Positions 27,302 through 36,112 of a DNA stretch of 64,000 bases are shown piece by piece (the first letter of the stretch is position 1; the number at the start of each line of letters is the position of its first letter). The DNA is from SZUA-430 sp964638635 (GTDB lineage Bacteria; Pseudomonadota; Alphaproteobacteria; Micropepsales; Micropepsaceae). A program made the position numbers and the translations under genes. Where the stretch lies: the NCBI GenBank assembly GCA_964638635.1, contig CAZXAQ010000011.1:1-64000 (forward strand), in the 5' to 3' direction. Below the pieces are notes generated by a model. That model ran no database searches, was not told where the DNA came from, and was given only the letters and a program-made list of their open reading frames with translations.

Positions 27302-28237
27302 TTAGCGCAGCGGCTCAAGGTCGGTATTCTTCACCCAGCCCTGATTGCCGTTCTCGTCCTCGACCTTCCACCACGCGCCGTCCTTGTCGCCGAGCGGATA
27401 GAGGCGCATGCCCGGTTCGAGGCTGCGAACCACCGTCGCGCCCGGATCGGGAAACTTACGCATCTTCGTCGCGCGCATCGTCTGATATGCCCGTTCGGGT
27501 GCCGCAGCCTTCGCGTCGGCCGGTAGCGCGCCGAGATTGTTGACGAGCCGGACATAGGCCTCAAGAAACGCCAGCGACACGACCTGGCCGATCGGCGTGT
27601 CTTCGTAGCCGCCGCCGACCACGCCGCCCCATCCGCCCCAACCGCCGCCGCCCGCGCCCAGCGCGAACGAGACGTCGGTCTTCTTCGCCCGGCCTTCTTC
27701 AACGGCCTTCGTTTCGGATGTGCGCACGTCGGTCACCGACAAGATCGCCTGCGCTTCCAGATCGCGCGTGCGCAACCCGCCGCCGATGGCGCCGCCGATC
27801 GGTCCGCCGACGATGCCGCCGATGATACCGCCGACGGCCGAACCGCCGGTGTCGCGATCCGCTGCGACCACTTCGGCCACGAGAATGTAGTCGGCCGCCC
27901 GCACTTGGCCGCCGCCGACATTGGAGCGCCTCTGCAGCGTGCCTTGGGTCTCCAGGTCGCGCTCCCGCTGTGCCGCGTCGAACCCCGCGCCGCGATCGAC
28001 CAGCGTGAAGCACCCCGACTTTTGCACGTAGAGTTTCAACAGCTTCTGCGGCGACTGCAGATCATAGACCGTCCATCCGCGCCGATCGCCGTCAACGATC
28101 GTGATCGCGCCAAGCGGCCGGCTGCATGTCGGAATTTCCGGCCGCGTCTTCTCGTCGTCCGCGCGCGCCGGCACCGTCGCAACGAATGCGCAAAATGCCG
28201 CTGCCGAGGCGGCCGCGCCCCATCCAAATCGTTTCAT
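27302..28237 (-). CDS. Secreted CsgG-like protein with glycine zipper and C-terminal SH3 domain
   Basis: A 311-residue protein. A signal peptide (KRFGWGAAASAAAFCAFVAT) precedes a CsgG/curli-transport-like domain (LLKLYVQKSGCFTLVDRG, ADYILVAEVV), then a glycine-zipper stretch (GGIIGGIVGGPIGGAIGGG), more of the CsgG-type sheet, a Gly/Trp-rich segment, and finally a bacterial SH3 fold (MRKFPDPGATVVRSLEPG, WWKVEDENGNQGWV). ATG 28237 is used; the frame upstream has only GTG. Roles in envelope assembly or cell-wall binding are inferred from the domains. It is monocistronic and convergent with the ligase. Confidence 0.75.
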   Translation of the reverse strand: MKRFGWGAAASAAAFCAFVATVPARADDEKTRPEIPTCSRPLGAITIVDGDRRGWTVYDLQSPQKLLKLYVQKSGCFTLVDRGAGFDAAQRERDLETQGTLQRRSNVGGGQVRAADYILVAEVVAADRDTGGSAVGGIIGGIVGGPIGGAIGGGLRTRDLEAQAILSVTDVRTSETKAVEEGRAKKTDVSFALGAGGGGWGGWGGVVGGGYEDTPIGQVVSLAFLEAYVRLVNNLGALPADAKAAAPERAYQTMRATKMRKFPDPGATVVRSLEPGMRLYPLGDKDGAWWKVEDENGNQGWVKNTDLEPLR

Positions 28238-28398
28238 GATCACGCCCCCGTGGTCGAACGTCCCCGAGCCCTGCTATACACGCAACGCGCAACGGCTGAC
28301 AATCGAACCGGTTACGCGAATTGGAAAACGAAAAGATCGCCTTGCAGGGGAAGTTTCGAGTGTCCCCGGCAACGGCAGGGTTGAAGAGGAGAGTTTCG

Positions 28399-29124
28399 AT
28401 GAATCGTTTGTTCGCGCGCCTTGCGCTGCTTGCCGGGTTTGTTGCGGTGGTTTTCGTCGTCAGTGCGGCGCCGGCCTATCGCTACGCCGGTTTCGACGTG
28501 CCGCAAGCATTCGGGCTGATGCGTTACGGCGTCTACGCGGCGGGCGCCGCCCTCGTGCTCGGCGTCTTGTGGATCGTCTTCTCGCTGATCGCGCGCTCAG
28601 GCGAGGGACTCATGTCTTTCGTCGTGGGGATCGTGCTCGCGCTCGGCGCCGCGTACTTCCCAGTCAACATGCTCATGACGGCGGGCAAGCTGCCCAAAAT
28701 CCACGACGTCACCACCGACACGGCGAATCCGCCGCCATTCGTGGCGATCGCACCGTTGCGGGCCAACGCGAAGAACGGCGTCGACTACAAGACCGACCCG
28801 GCTGAGCAGCAAAAAGGCTACCCCGACATCGCGCCGTTGATAGTACCCGACGTGGCGCCGGCCGACCTCTTCAAGCGCGCCGAGGCGACGGCCCGTGCGA
28901 TGAACTGGGAGATCGTCGCGGCTGAGGCAGCAGAGGGCCGGATCGAGGCCACCGACACGACCGCGTGGTGGGGCTTCAAGGACGACATCGTTATCCGCAT
29001 CGCCGCCGAAGGCACCGGCTCCCGCCTCGACATTCGTTCGATGTCGCGCGTCGGTGACTCAGACATCGGCAAGAACGCTGAACGCATCCGCGCCTTCCTC
29101 GCCAAGTTGAAAGAGGCAAAATAA
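28399..29124 (+). CDS. DUF1499 family membrane protein
   Basis: A 241-residue protein. The first 100 residues contain three hydrophobic helices (LARLALLAGFVAVVFVVSA, YGVYAAGAALVLGVLWIVF, LMSFVVGIVLALGAAYFP); the rest is a soluble DUF1499-type domain (HDVTTDTANPPPFVAIAPLR and AEGTGSRLDIRSMSRVGDSD). The function of DUF1499 is not established. ATG 28399 follows GAAGAGGAGAG, a strong ribosome-binding site. The MBL hydrolase starts directly after its stop. Confidence 0.82.
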   Translation: MNRLFARLALLAGFVAVVFVVSAAPAYRYAGFDVPQAFGLMRYGVYAAGAALVLGVLWIVFSLIARSGEGLMSFVVGIVLALGAAYFPVNMLMTAGKLPKIHDVTTDTANPPPFVAIAPLRANAKNGVDYKTDPAEQQKGYPDIAPLIVPDVAPADLFKRAEATARAMNWEIVAAEAAEGRIEATDTTAWWGFKDDIVIRIAAEGTGSRLDIRSMSRVGDSDIGKNAERIRAFLAKLKEAK

Positions 29125-30063
29125 TTGAAAGCCGCCGACCTCCACGTCGCGCTACCGAAACTTCCCGTGGACCGCACCTACGAGGCGGCCTACGGGAACG
29201 CCGTCGAGCTCTCACCGCTGATCCGCCGCGTCTGCGCGGAGAACCCGAACGCCTTCACCTTCAAAGGCACCGGCACCTACATCGTCGGCCGCGGCAAGGT
29301 CGCGGTCATCGATCCGGGCCCGCTGATCGATGCGCATGTCGAGGCGTTGCTCAAGGCGCTGAAGGGCGAAACCGTCACGCATATCCTGATCACCCACACC
29401 CACAACGACCACTCGCCGGCCGCCGCGCCGCTGAAAGCCGCAACCGGCGCCAAGACCTACGGCTATGGTCCGCACGGCGCGGGCAAGAAGCACGAAGGCA
29501 TCGACGTGGAGGAGGGCGGCGACATGACCTTCCGCCCCGACATCGTTCTGCGCGACGGCGACACGATCAAAAGCGACGGCTGGACGTTCGACGCGCTCTT
29601 CACCCCCGGCCACACATCGAACCACATCTGCTTTGCGCTGCGTGAGGAGAAGGCGCTCTTCTCCGGCGACCACGTGATGGGCTGGTCAACGACGGTGATC
29701 GCTCCGCCCGACGGCGACATGGCGCAGTACTTCGCAAGCCTCGAAAAGCTCACGCACCGCGACGACCGCCTCTACTACCCAACCCACGGCAACCCGATCC
29801 CGAACCCCCAAGCGTTCGTCCGCACGCTGATCGAACACCGCCACGCCCGCGAACGGCAGATTGCGGAATGCCTGAAGCGCGGCCTCACCCGCATCCCCGA
29901 CATGGTCGCCGTGATCTACTCCGAGATCGACAAACGCCTCCACCCCGCCGCCGCGATGTCCGTTCTCGCGCATCTCCAACACATGGTCAAAACCGGCCGC
30001 GCCACAACCGATGGTGCGCCGGGCGCCAGAAGCGAGTTCCAGCCGCCAGGGAGGCATGCATGA
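29125..30063 (+). CDS. MBL-fold metallohydrolase (LACTB2/RNase-Z-like)
   Basis: A 312-residue enzyme. The zinc-binding signature is THTHNDHSP (H-x-H-x-D-H), with further ligands in FTPGHTSNHIC and SGDHVMGW, and the final HGNPIPNP. The C-terminal helix-rich part is of the LACTB2 winged-helix kind. The start is TTG immediately after the DUF1499 stop (TAATTG). Possible activities are endoribonuclease or lactonase-type hydrolysis. Its stop overlaps the start of the next gene by 4 nt. Confidence 0.85.
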   Translation: MKAADLHVALPKLPVDRTYEAAYGNAVELSPLIRRVCAENPNAFTFKGTGTYIVGRGKVAVIDPGPLIDAHVEALLKALKGETVTHILITHTHNDHSPAAAPLKAATGAKTYGYGPHGAGKKHEGIDVEEGGDMTFRPDIVLRDGDTIKSDGWTFDALFTPGHTSNHICFALREEKALFSGDHVMGWSTTVIAPPDGDMAQYFASLEKLTHRDDRLYYPTHGNPIPNPQAFVRTLIEHRHARERQIAECLKRGLTRIPDMVAVIYSEIDKRLHPAAAMSVLAHLQHMVKTGRATTDGAPGARSEFQPPGRHA

Positions 30064-30716
30064 GCAGAGCAGTGCTTGGCTTATTGATAACAACACTTCT
30101 CGCGCACCGCGCGTTTGCCGCCGATGCAGCACCTGTTGTGCCGACCGCATGTGGAACCGGCCCGTTGGCAATTCAGGTCGATCAGCTTTTTGAGAAACAC
30201 GAATCCTACGACGTGGGTGGACCGGCAGTATCTCCATTCGCCCCGCGCTACAGCCGTCAAATGCAAGTAATCACGGTGAGCCGGCGATCGTATGGTGAAG
30301 CACGGACGACAGTCCCGCTATTGCTCGATGGACGCCGCGTGCATGGAACTGCGGCCATGACGATGGAGGCCGACGATCACATTCACGCGCGCGGCAGCAC
30401 CTCGTGTAGCCGCAAACGAGTGTTTTCCATAACCTGGTCGTTTGACGGCACCATTTCCGAGCAATGCAAAATCGACCTATCGGTGGCGCGCGATTGGACC
30501 GAACAACCGGCAGAGCGTGCATGCCCGGCGGACATCTTCGGAATGTTTGGAATCTACCCGCCATTCCGCGAAACCTGGCCGGCGTCCATCGGGTCTGAGC
30601 ACGGCGCCGTCGCCAAACGCGAAAGCACAAACTTTAAGGCGAAGGATATCACCACTCTAACCGTCGTGCGCGGTGCGGCGGAGGGAGCCGCTGCCGCGCC
30701 AAGCAACCAACAGTAG
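30060..30716 (+). CDS. Secreted protein of unknown function
   Basis: A 218-residue protein. The start (SRAVLGLLITTLLAHRAFAA) is a signal peptide with an AxA-type cleavage site. The mature part has several cysteines (TACGTG, STSCSRK, EQCKID, RACPADIF) that could pair in the periplasm. No domain is recognised. The ATG overlaps the MBL hydrolase stop (ATGA), so it is the third gene of the operon. Confidence 0.7.
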   Translation: MSRAVLGLLITTLLAHRAFAADAAPVVPTACGTGPLAIQVDQLFEKHESYDVGGPAVSPFAPRYSRQMQVITVSRRSYGEARTTVPLLLDGRRVHGTAAMTMEADDHIHARGSTSCSRKRVFSITWSFDGTISEQCKIDLSVARDWTEQPAERACPADIFGMFGIYPPFRETWPASIGSEHGAVAKRESTNFKAKDITTLTVVRGAAEGAAAAPSNQQ

Positions 30717-30843
30717 CCGTAACGTTCATACCAAGGCGCCCATCGTCTCATCGCGCCGTCGTGTGAGAAATTCTCCGCCGTTGGCGTCTTGGCGTGAAAC
30801 GCGCGCAGGCGTATGACAACCCACCGCCACACGGAGACACACC

Positions 30844-31455
30844 ATGAAATTCTACAACTCAATCGGCCCCAACCCGCGCGCCGTGCGCATGTTCATGGCC
30901 GAGAAGGGCCTCGACATCGCGAAGGTCGAAGTCGACCTGATGAAGGGCGAAAACCGTCAAGCCGCCTACACGGCGAAGAACACCGCCGGCCAAATGCCGT
31001 GCCTCGAACTCGACGACGGCACAGTCGTGGCCGAGATCACCGCGATCTGCGAATACCTCGAAGACACGCACCCGCGCCCCTCCCTCATCGGCACGACGCC
31101 GAAGGAGAAGGCCGAAACGCGCATGTGGACGCGCCGCATCGACCTCAACATCTGCGAGCCGATGGCGAACGGCTTCCGCTACGCCGAAGGCCTGCCGCTG
31201 TTCAAGAACCGCATCCCGACCGCGCCCGAAGCCGCCGACGGTCTGAAGCGCGTGGCGCAAGACCGGCTGCTCTGGCTCGACAAGCAACTGACCGGCCGCC
31301 ATTGGGTCTGCGGCGACCGCTTCACCTACGCCGACATCCACCTCTTCGCCTTCATGGACTTCGGCAAGCAGGTCGGCCAAATGATCAATCCTGAAGCCGC
31401 AACGATCGCGGCGATCTACGAACGCGCAAAGGCACGCCCGAGCGCGAAGGCGTAG
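30844..31455 (+). CDS. Glutathione S-transferase family protein
   Basis: A 203-residue protein with an N-terminal thioredoxin-like domain (MKFYNSIGPNPRAVRMFMAE; NTAGQMPCLELDDGTVVAEI with the cis-Pro and E-x-I glutathione contact) and the all-helical C-terminal domain. It would conjugate or transfer glutathione, with the substrate unknown. It is monocistronic, with a 3' palindromic region following. Confidence 0.86.
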   Translation: MKFYNSIGPNPRAVRMFMAEKGLDIAKVEVDLMKGENRQAAYTAKNTAGQMPCLELDDGTVVAEITAICEYLEDTHPRPSLIGTTPKEKAETRMWTRRIDLNICEPMANGFRYAEGLPLFKNRIPTAPEAADGLKRVAQDRLLWLDKQLTGRHWVCGDRFTYADIHLFAFMDFGKQVGQMINPEAATIAAIYERAKARPSAKA

Positions 31456-31471
31456 GCAAGTCAAAAATCTG

Positions 31472-31670
31472 TCATGGCCGGGCTTGTCCCGGCCCCCCCC
31501 GGCGGGGGCGACCCGCGCGTCCGCCGGTGGGGAGGGGGGGGCGGGGGCAACCCCGGCCNNNNNNNNNNAAAACATTCGGCCTGGGGCGTGGTCCACCCGC
31601 CCCCCGCGGCGCGCTGCTACAAGGGCTTCCGTGTTTGTCTGGGGGTGGCGGGGTCACCCCCGGCCATGAC
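31472..31670. repeat. Intergenic palindromic repeat, family A (copy 3), containing a gap and homopolymer runs
   Basis: The arms GTCATGGCCGGGCTTGTCCC and CCCCGGCCATGAC are family A. The interior has runs such as CCCCCCCC and GGGGGGG and a ten-N gap at 31559-31568. The region separates two convergent genes. The homopolymer runs and unusual composition suggest unreliable consensus near the contig ends rather than real sequence. Confidence 0.75.
31559..31568. other. Scaffold gap (10 N) inside a palindromic repeat
   Basis: Ten unknown bases in the interior of the family A element. No gene is interrupted; the ligase stop lies at 31698 and the GST stop at 31455. Confidence 0.97.
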
Positions 31671-31697
31671 GATTCAGGAGTGGTCTCGGCCCGCCGC

Positions 31698-33251
31698 TCA
31701 AATCCGCCGTCCGGCCTGCTCCCAATACGGGTCGCGCAGCTTACGCTTGAAAATCTTGCCGCTGTCCTCGCGCGGGAGTTCGGCACGGAACTCGACCACC
31801 TTCGGCACCTTGTACTTCGCGAGCGTGTCGCGCAGGTAAGACTTGATGTCGGTCTCGCCGATGCGCGCGCCGGGTTGCGGCTGCACGACGGCGCAAAGTG
31901 ACTCGCCAAACTCGGCGTCGGGGATGCCGAACACCGCGCAATCGGCGACGCCCGGAATTTTCAGAATCTCTGCCTCGATCTCCGCGGGATAGATGTTCAC
32001 GCCGCCGGAGATCACCATGTGATTGCGCCGGTCGCACAGAAACAGGAACCCGTCCTTGTCGACATAGCCGATATCGCCGACCGAGATCAGCCCGTCGCGC
32101 TCGGCCTTGCGCCGCTTCTCGTCGTCGCCGTGATAGGTGAAATCGCTGCCCGTCGTCATGCGCACGTAGACGTCGCCCGGTTCGCCGACGGGTACGGGCT
32201 TGCCCGCATCGTCCGTGATGACGAGCCGCACGTCGGGCTGCGGCCGCCCGACCGTGCCCGGATGCGCGAGCCATTCCTCCGACGTGCAGAACACGACCGC
32301 ACCGGTTTCCGTCGCGCCGTAATACTCGTTGATCACCGGCCCCCACCATTCGATCATCGCGCGCTTGACGTCGACGGGGCAGGGCGCGGCGGCGTGCACG
32401 ACGAACTTCAGCGACGAGAGGTCGTATTTCTTCCGCACATCCTCAGGCAACTTGAGCAACCGCACGAACATCGTCGGCACCATGTGCAGATGCGTCACGC
32501 GGTGCGTCTCGATCAGCTGTAGCAACTCCTCGGGCTCGAACCGCGGCTGCAGGATCACCTCTGAGCCGGCCCGCACGCAGATCGAGCCATAAGCATTTGG
32601 CGCCGAGTGATACATCGGCCCCGTGACGACGGTGACGATGCGCTCCGGCTTGCCGTGCACCAGCACACCTTCGAGCCCAAAGGCCCGCGCGAGCTGCTTC
32701 GTGCTGGCGAGCGCTTGCGCCGGCGTCGGCGGATTGCGCTTCACACCCTTCGGGCGCCCCGTGGTGCCTGACGTGTAGATGATCGCCCCCGGCGGATCGA
32801 TCGCCGTCGGCGTGCGCCGAGGAAAGCTCTCGATCCACGCGTCCCAAACCTTGCACCCTGGCCGCATCTGGCAAGCGTCGGGCGCGATCTGATAGGCCGC
32901 CGCGATCTCCCGCGGCGTATCGACGGCAAACACCGGCACGCCCTGCGGCGTCGCCTTCAGCGCGACCGGCAGCAAATCGGCATGCGTGACGACCGCCTTG
33001 GCGCCCGAGTCCCGAATGATGTAGGCCGCCTCCTCAACCGTGAAGTGCCAGTTCACCGGCACCGAATAGGCGCCGAGCTGCCCTGCCGCGCCAGCAGCCT
33101 CGAAGAACGCAAAGTCGTTGCGCAGCATCAGCGCCACGCCGTCGCCGCGTCCGATGCCGATCGACTCGAACGCAGCCGCGGCACGCTCCGCACGCTCGGC
33201 CAGCGCCTCCAATGGCAACGTCCGCGCACCGCTGATCAGTTTCCCCGGCAT
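31698..33251 (-). CDS. AMP-dependent acyl-CoA synthetase (bile-acid/fatty-acid CoA ligase-like)
   Basis: A 517-residue ANL-superfamily ligase: ATP motif IIYTSGTTGRPKGVKR, A5 motif EYYGATETGAVVF, A8 VGDIGYVDKDGFLFLCDRRN and the late lysine in PREDSGKIFKRKLRD. It activates a carboxylic acid to its CoA thioester. It is shorter than many fatty-acyl ligases at the N-terminus (the first beta-strand is missing or begins at MPGKLISG), so a slightly earlier start is possible, but the region upstream is the repeat-adjacent spacer. No partner operon genes. Confidence 0.85.
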   Translation of the reverse strand: MPGKLISGARTLPLEALAERAERAAAAFESIGIGRGDGVALMLRNDFAFFEAAGAAGQLGAYSVPVNWHFTVEEAAYIIRDSGAKAVVTHADLLPVALKATPQGVPVFAVDTPREIAAAYQIAPDACQMRPGCKVWDAWIESFPRRTPTAIDPPGAIIYTSGTTGRPKGVKRNPPTPAQALASTKQLARAFGLEGVLVHGKPERIVTVVTGPMYHSAPNAYGSICVRAGSEVILQPRFEPEELLQLIETHRVTHLHMVPTMFVRLLKLPEDVRKKYDLSSLKFVVHAAAPCPVDVKRAMIEWWGPVINEYYGATETGAVVFCTSEEWLAHPGTVGRPQPDVRLVITDDAGKPVPVGEPGDVYVRMTTGSDFTYHGDDEKRRKAERDGLISVGDIGYVDKDGFLFLCDRRNHMVISGGVNIYPAEIEAEILKIPGVADCAVFGIPDAEFGESLCAVVQPQPGARIGETDIKSYLRDTLAKYKVPKVVEFRAELPREDSGKIFKRKLRDPYWEQAGRRI

Positions 33252-33341
33252 GTCCTCACCTTGTCGTTTTGCGAGATCGTGCCAGCAAGGCGCGCGATAG
33301 ACAAGGTGCCCTCCCGCGCGCGTCGGTGCGCTTTATCGGGT

Positions 33342-33614
33342 CAGAAAGAGCACCACGAAGAACACGAAGGTTTCACCAAGAGCCACGAAGATTCAGCAGC
33401 TGCGGAAAGTCCTGCGGTCTAACCACAGAACCACTTCCTTCCTTCGGGCGCGAAGCGCCCATTGCGGGGTTTGAAGCGAAGGGAGGCGGGAAGACGAAAG
33501 AGAGAGGCGCTTCGCGCCAAAAGAACGCCGTGGTTAGACCGCAGGCCACGACGCAGCTGCAGCGTCTTCGTGGCTCTTGGTGAGACCTTCGTGTTCTTCG
33601 TGGTGCTCTTTCTG
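33342..33614. repeat. Long near-palindromic repeat, family D (copy 1)
   Basis: Left arm CAGAAAGAGCACCACGAAG continuing AACACGAAGGT, right arm its complement ending GTGGTGCTCTTTCTG; the arms run to about 85 nt with a few mismatches and enclose a 100-nt centre with its own GCGCGAAGCGCC-type hairpin. The sequence is low in complexity, dominated by ACGAAG/CTTCGT. It fills the stretch without genes between the ligase start and the sensor kinase stop. Related copies at 36711-36955 and 39535-39765. Confidence 0.85.
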
Positions 33615-33644
33615 AGTTGACATCGCGCTAACACGCAAAAGCGG

Positions 33645-35207
33645 TCACTTCGCAAGCGGCAGCCGCAACGTCGCCCGCAACCCGCCCTCGGCGCGGTTGC
33701 TCAACACCAGCTCGCCCCCATGCCGCTCCATGATCGCGCGCGCGATGGTCAAGCCCAGACCGTGCCCGCCGGTGTCGGCGTTGCGCGACTCTTCCAGCCG
33801 CACGAACGGCTTCAACACATGCGCGAGCTTGTCGTCCGGGATGCCCGGCCCCTCGTCGTCGACGGCGATCGAGGCAATGCCGCCCTCCACGGTCATCGAC
33901 ACGGCGGCCCGGTTGCCGTAGCGCACGGCGTTCTCGATCAGATTCCGGAGCGCACGCCTGAGTTCGCTCGCACGGCCCTCGACCCGCGCGGCCGGCAGCG
34001 TGGCGAACGAGACCACACTCCCCGTATCCGCAAGGTCGTCGCACACGGCCTCGATCAGTGACGGCAAATCCACCGGCCGCGTCGGCTCGCCGCTCTCCCC
34101 GCCGCGCGCAGCGGCGAGCGTTGCTTCCGTCAGCCGCTCCATCTCCTCGATCGAACCGCGCATCTTCGTTTGCAGTTCGGGATCCTTCACCAACTCCGTG
34201 CGAATGCGCAGCGACGCAATCGGCGTGCGCAGGTCGTGCCCGACGGCACTGAGCAGCGCGCGCTGATCCTCGATCATCCGCCGAAGCCGCGCGGCCATCG
34301 TGTTGAACGCACTCGCCGCCGCCTTCACGTCCTGCGGCCCTTCTTCGGGCGCGAGCACCAACCCATCGCCGCGGCCCATACGTTCGGCCGCCGTGGTCAG
34401 TCCCGCAATCGGACGCGCTACGCGGCCTGCAGCCCAAACCGCGGCGATCGCGACCAGCACCGCTGCAAGTGCGCCGGTCAGGATCAACGGCCACATCAGC
34501 GACGGCGCGGCAGGCGGGATCGCGGCGACGTTCAGCCATCGCTTCGGCGCCACCTCGACCGAGATGTCGAGTCGCGACGGCGGCTTGTCGCTCGCCTCGG
34601 CCGCCGGCGCGACGACCCAATCGAAGTCCGCTTGTCCGGGCAGTGCCGGCGGGACCGGTGGCACGGGCGGCACCGGCGGCACGGGAGCAGCACCCGGCGC
34701 CCGAAGTTCGATGTGCGGGATGGTGACGGTGATCTCCCGTTCCTCGCCGCGCGGCACCGGCGCCATGGCACCCGTGCCGCGCGTGATGATGACGGTACGC
34801 TGGCCGCCGCTCAGCCGTTCGATGCGCCGGAAGTGAAACGTGCCGACGGTCGCATCCCACGCCACGCGCACCGCTTGCGGCGCATTGCCGGTGCCGTGGG
34901 CGAAGGCGATGCTCAGCTCTTCGTTGCGCGCCTTTTCGCTGACCGCGGGCGTGTCGGAGAACTGCACGAAGAACGAAGGACCGCTGGCGGTTTCCTCGAT
35001 CGACTTCAGCGTCTCCGGGCCGGCCCCCTTCGCGAGCGCGAGGATGCCCGCCGTGCGGCGGAAGGCTTCCGCTTCGTGCAACGCAGAACTCAAGATCGTC
35101 TGCTGCCCCGCCAGCAGCGCAAACGACGCCAACTGCGACACGGCCAGCGCGCCAAGCACGATCAGCATGAACCAGCCCCGGACGGTGCGCGGCGAGAACC
35201 AGCTCAT
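33645..35207 (-). CDS. Two-component sensor histidine kinase with Pro-rich periplasmic region
   Basis: A 520-residue kinase. Two membrane helices (about 12-35 and 239-260) flank a periplasmic domain of 200 residues that contains four tandem Val-Pro-Pro repeats at residues 176-188. HAMP-like sequence, the HisKA box (AVGHDLRTPIASLRIRTEL, His324), N box (NLIENAVRYGN), G1 (DEGPGIPD) and G2 (GHGLGLTIA) follow. ATG 35207 overlaps the response-regulator stop by 4 nt (ATGA), so the pair is coupled. The long frame upstream of 35207 is the response regulator read out of frame. The same VPP repeat recurs in the divergent EF-hand protein. Confidence 0.9.
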   Translation of the reverse strand: MSWFSPRTVRGWFMLIVLGALAVSQLASFALLAGQQTILSSALHEAEAFRRTAGILALAKGAGPETLKSIEETASGPSFFVQFSDTPAVSEKARNEELSIAFAHGTGNAPQAVRVAWDATVGTFHFRRIERLSGGQRTVIITRGTGAMAPVPRGEEREITVTIPHIELRAPGAAPVPPVPPVPPVPPALPGQADFDWVVAPAAEASDKPPSRLDISVEVAPKRWLNVAAIPPAAPSLMWPLILTGALAAVLVAIAAVWAAGRVARPIAGLTTAAERMGRGDGLVLAPEEGPQDVKAAASAFNTMAARLRRMIEDQRALLSAVGHDLRTPIASLRIRTELVKDPELQTKMRGSIEEMERLTEATLAAARGGESGEPTRPVDLPSLIEAVCDDLADTGSVVSFATLPAARVEGRASELRRALRNLIENAVRYGNRAAVSMTVEGGIASIAVDDEGPGIPDDKLAHVLKPFVRLEESRNADTGGHGLGLTIARAIMERHGGELVLSNRAEGGLRATLRLPLAK

Positions 35208-35929
35208 AACGCCTCCACCGTGCTCGCGAAGATGTAGCCCGCACCCCACACGGTCTTGATCAGCTTCGGATTGCGCGGGTCGTCTTCGAGCTTGCGGCGC
35301 AAGCGGCTGATCTGGGTGTCGATCGAACGGTCGAACACTTCGTCCGCAAAGCGTCCCTTGATGCGATCCAGCAGCTGATCGCGCGTCAGTACCACATTCG
35401 GATGCTCGACAAACGTCGCCAGCAATGCGTACTCCGTCGATGAGAGCGACACGACCACGCCGTCCGAACCGACCACTTGCCGTTCCGGTCCATGCAAAAT
35501 CCACGCGCCGAACCGCAGCCGCTGCCCGTTGCGCGGCCGTTGCCCCGGCGGCATCTCGTTCGTGCGCCGCAGCACCGCATGGATGCGCGCCAGCAACTCG
35601 CGTGGGGAGAACGGCTTCGTGACGTAATCGTCCGCGCCGACTTCGAGCCCGACGACGCGGTCCAACTCTTCCGCCCGCGCGGAGAGCAGGATCACCGGCG
35701 TCCCGCGATGCTCGCGCACGCTGCGGCAAAGGCTGAGGCCGTCCTCGCCAGGCATCATGATGTCGAGGACCATGAGATCAACCTCGCGCTGCGCCAGCAC
35801 GCGCCGGGCCGAGGCCGCGGATTCCGCCATCGTCACCTTCAAACCGTTGTCGGTCAGATAGCGCGACAGCGCATCGCGAATGTCGCGATGGTCGTCGACG
35901 ATCAAGACGTGGGGCAAGGCGTCCGCCAT
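35204..35929 (-). CDS. OmpR/PhoB family response regulator
   Basis: A 241-residue regulator: receiver domain (DALPHVLIVDDHRDIRDALS; phosphoacceptor Asp in LMVLDIMMPGEDG; Lys in DDYVTKPFSP) and winged-helix DNA-binding domain (DRSIDTQISRLRRKLEDDPR, WGAGYIF). It is cotranscribed with the sensor kinase downstream. The ATG at 35929 is selected because the longer frame adds a Cys-rich tail without function. It is divergent from the EF-hand gene, and a TGTCA direct repeat (10-bp spacing) lies between them. Confidence 0.91.
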   Translation of the reverse strand: MADALPHVLIVDDHRDIRDALSRYLTDNGLKVTMAESAASARRVLAQREVDLMVLDIMMPGEDGLSLCRSVREHRGTPVILLSARAEELDRVVGLEVGADDYVTKPFSPRELLARIHAVLRRTNEMPPGQRPRNGQRLRFGAWILHGPERQVVGSDGVVVSLSSTEYALLATFVEHPNVVLTRDQLLDRIKGRFADEVFDRSIDTQISRLRRKLEDDPRNPKLIKTVWGAGYIFASTVEAL

Positions 35930-35986
35930 GTGGCGGATCAGATACAAGAGCCCGCAAAGCGCGCAAGCTGAAGCAGAGTTAATCTG

Positions 35987-36001
35987 TGTCAAAGTTTGTC
36001 A
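35987..36001. promoter_or_regulatory. Candidate response-regulator box (TGTCA direct repeat)
   Basis: TGTCA at 35987 and at 35997 are spaced by exactly one helical turn (10 bp), as OmpR/PhoB-family dimers require. The block lies 58 nt upstream of the response regulator start and 112 nt upstream of the EF-hand gene, so it could control either or both. The evidence is pattern only. Confidence 0.35.
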
Positions 36002-36112
36002 GCTTGCCGTGAGCGGCGCTTTTCGCCACGACTTTTCGCGAACGCGGACAAGACTCCGCCGCCAAGGCCGGGGCAGTGTCCGCACCGCTATCGCGTATCA
36101 ATGGAGGGACAA

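Noticed and set aside
33256..33640. Possible genes in the 390-nt spacer before the sensor kinase
   Set aside because: The frames there lie inside the family D palindrome and have low-complexity translations.
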